Source: Bryobacterales bacterium (lineage in GTDB: Bacteria > Acidobacteriota > Terriglobia > Bryobacterales > Bryobacteraceae). From it: a stretch of 23,837 nucleotides of DNA. The stretch is taken from positions 1 to 23,837 of the forward strand of contig JAUZEU010000486.1 of assembly GCA_030838885.1 (NCBI GenBank), in the 5' to 3' direction. Numbering within the stretch: position 1 is the stretch's first letter; each line of letters starts with the position of its first letter. Shown here one piece after another: positions 23,401-23,837 of this stretch. Both the position numbers and the translations under genes were made by a program. The notes beneath the pieces are model-generated. The model worked only from the letters and a program-made list of their open reading frames with translations, was not told where the DNA came from and ran no database searches.

Positions 23401-23837
23401 CTATTGGACGAAAACGAGTTGCCCGAACCGTGCCGGCACATGCGGGTTGGGTCGTGGTTGTATGGGATCGGACCAGTTGCTCATCCGGCGGTTGGGCTCC
23501 ACGCCGTCCCACCGGTTAATGTTGGCAGCCCAGACCGCGCCTGCGGTGGGCCGCTTCGAGAGCCCCTCGAAATTGGCCCAGGGGATCGCGACCTCAAGGC
23601 TCCAGCCCTTGTCCTGGTCGCCGCGCATGTTCATCGTGCCGTCGATAGAGGTGGCGAGTTTGACCCCTTGCAGGTCGAACTGCTTGAAGAGGTGCTGCGA
23701 CTGGTACATGACATAGTCGTAGAGGGTGGCCCGGGCGTTCATCTCCAGGCCGAAGTAAATGCCGGTCTGGGAAGGCATCGGATTAATGAAGATTTCGACT
23801 GCGTCGTCGAGGTATGTCGGGTCGTCCCGCTGAGTGT
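23401..23837 (-). CDS. CBM9-like domain protein, C-terminal part
   Basis: The frame is open to the window edge, so only the last ~145 residues are seen; an internal ATG at 23778 is not the start, because DDPTYLDDAVEIFINPMP precedes it in frame. LDDAVEIFINP, IYFGLEMNARATLYDYV, KGWSLEVAIPWANFEGL and GAVWAANINRWDG are the strand motifs of the carbohydrate-binding family 9-like domain, which binds sugar ends, metals and heme-like ligands in different proteins. The stop is TAG at 23403-23401. In Acidobacteriota such domains occur in secreted or outer-membrane proteins, but no signal can be seen here because the N-terminus is missing. It is followed 3 nt later, in the same frame, by the methyltransferase gene. 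Confidence 0.82.
   Translation of the reverse strand, partial: TQRDDPTYLDDAVEIFINPMPSQTGIYFGLEMNARATLYDYVMYQSQHLFKQFDLQGVKLATSIDGTMNMRGDQDKGWSLEVAIPWANFEGLSKRPTAGAVWAANINRWDGVEPNRRMSNWSDPIQPRPNPHVPARFGQLVFVQ

Overview
The window looks like a chromosomal segment of an Acidobacteriota genome, most likely of the Solibacter/Bryobacter type. This is inferred from gene content, not from any marker gene. Pointers are a large Oar-type TonB-dependent receptor with a carboxypeptidase-regulatory N-terminus and a terminal Phe, a CRTAC1 (FG-GAP plus ASPIC/UnbV) protein followed at once by a TPR protein, a VWFA-related protein of the acidobacterial type, a Tat-exported Gfo/Idh/MocA oxidoreductase, and many small secreted or zinc-ribbon proteins. 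Composition is moderately GC-rich. No rRNA, tRNA, CRISPR array, integrase or transposase was seen.

Layout. 1-2110 (minus): a quinone-oxidoreductase-like MDR enzyme and, 14 nt downstream, a secreted alpha/beta-hydrolase that continues into beta-propeller-like sequence and runs off the edge. 2298-3739 (plus): a predicted promoter, a 69-aa zinc-ribbon protein and a lipoprotein, then a small secreted protein broken by a one-base frameshift. 3889-5657: DNA topoisomerase IB (plus), converging with a 19-bp overlap on a secreted glycine-zipper protein (minus). 5770-6600: three small plus-strand genes, one a 43-aa zinc ribbon. 6597-9303 (minus): an orphan PAS protein with a four-Cys tail, a DUF1810 protein whose start codon lies in an 8-bp inverted repeat, and a Tat-exported oxidoreductase. 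9452-10283: a small Cys-rich membrane protein (plus) and a proline-rich secreted protein (minus).

10557-16836: a TonB receptor (minus) diverges from the CRTAC1-TPR pair (plus). Each side has a well-spaced sigma70-like promoter in the 204-nt gap. The three products are all predicted to be envelope or exported proteins and may serve one nutrient-uptake or outer-membrane function (inference).

16840-17472 (minus): a decayed VapBC toxin-antitoxin locus, with a frameshift in vapB and an internal deletion plus frameshift in vapC. 17473-18244: a 772-nt stretch with no convincing gene, strongly C-rich over G on the plus strand, carrying a perfect 15-bp inverted repeat and repeated CGAACCCAAT words. 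It resembles a dispersed non-coding repeat element. 18245-22631 (plus): a two-gene unit of an unrecognised 1128-aa secreted protein and a VWFA-related protein. 22642-23837 (minus): a CBM9-like protein (partial) and a methyltransferase with a C-terminal zinc ribbon, which lie in the same reading frame separated by one TAG and one sense codon.

The strongest candidates for something undescribed are the 1128-aa/VWFA pair and the C-rich repeat element in front of it. Everything here was read by eye; no database search was made.
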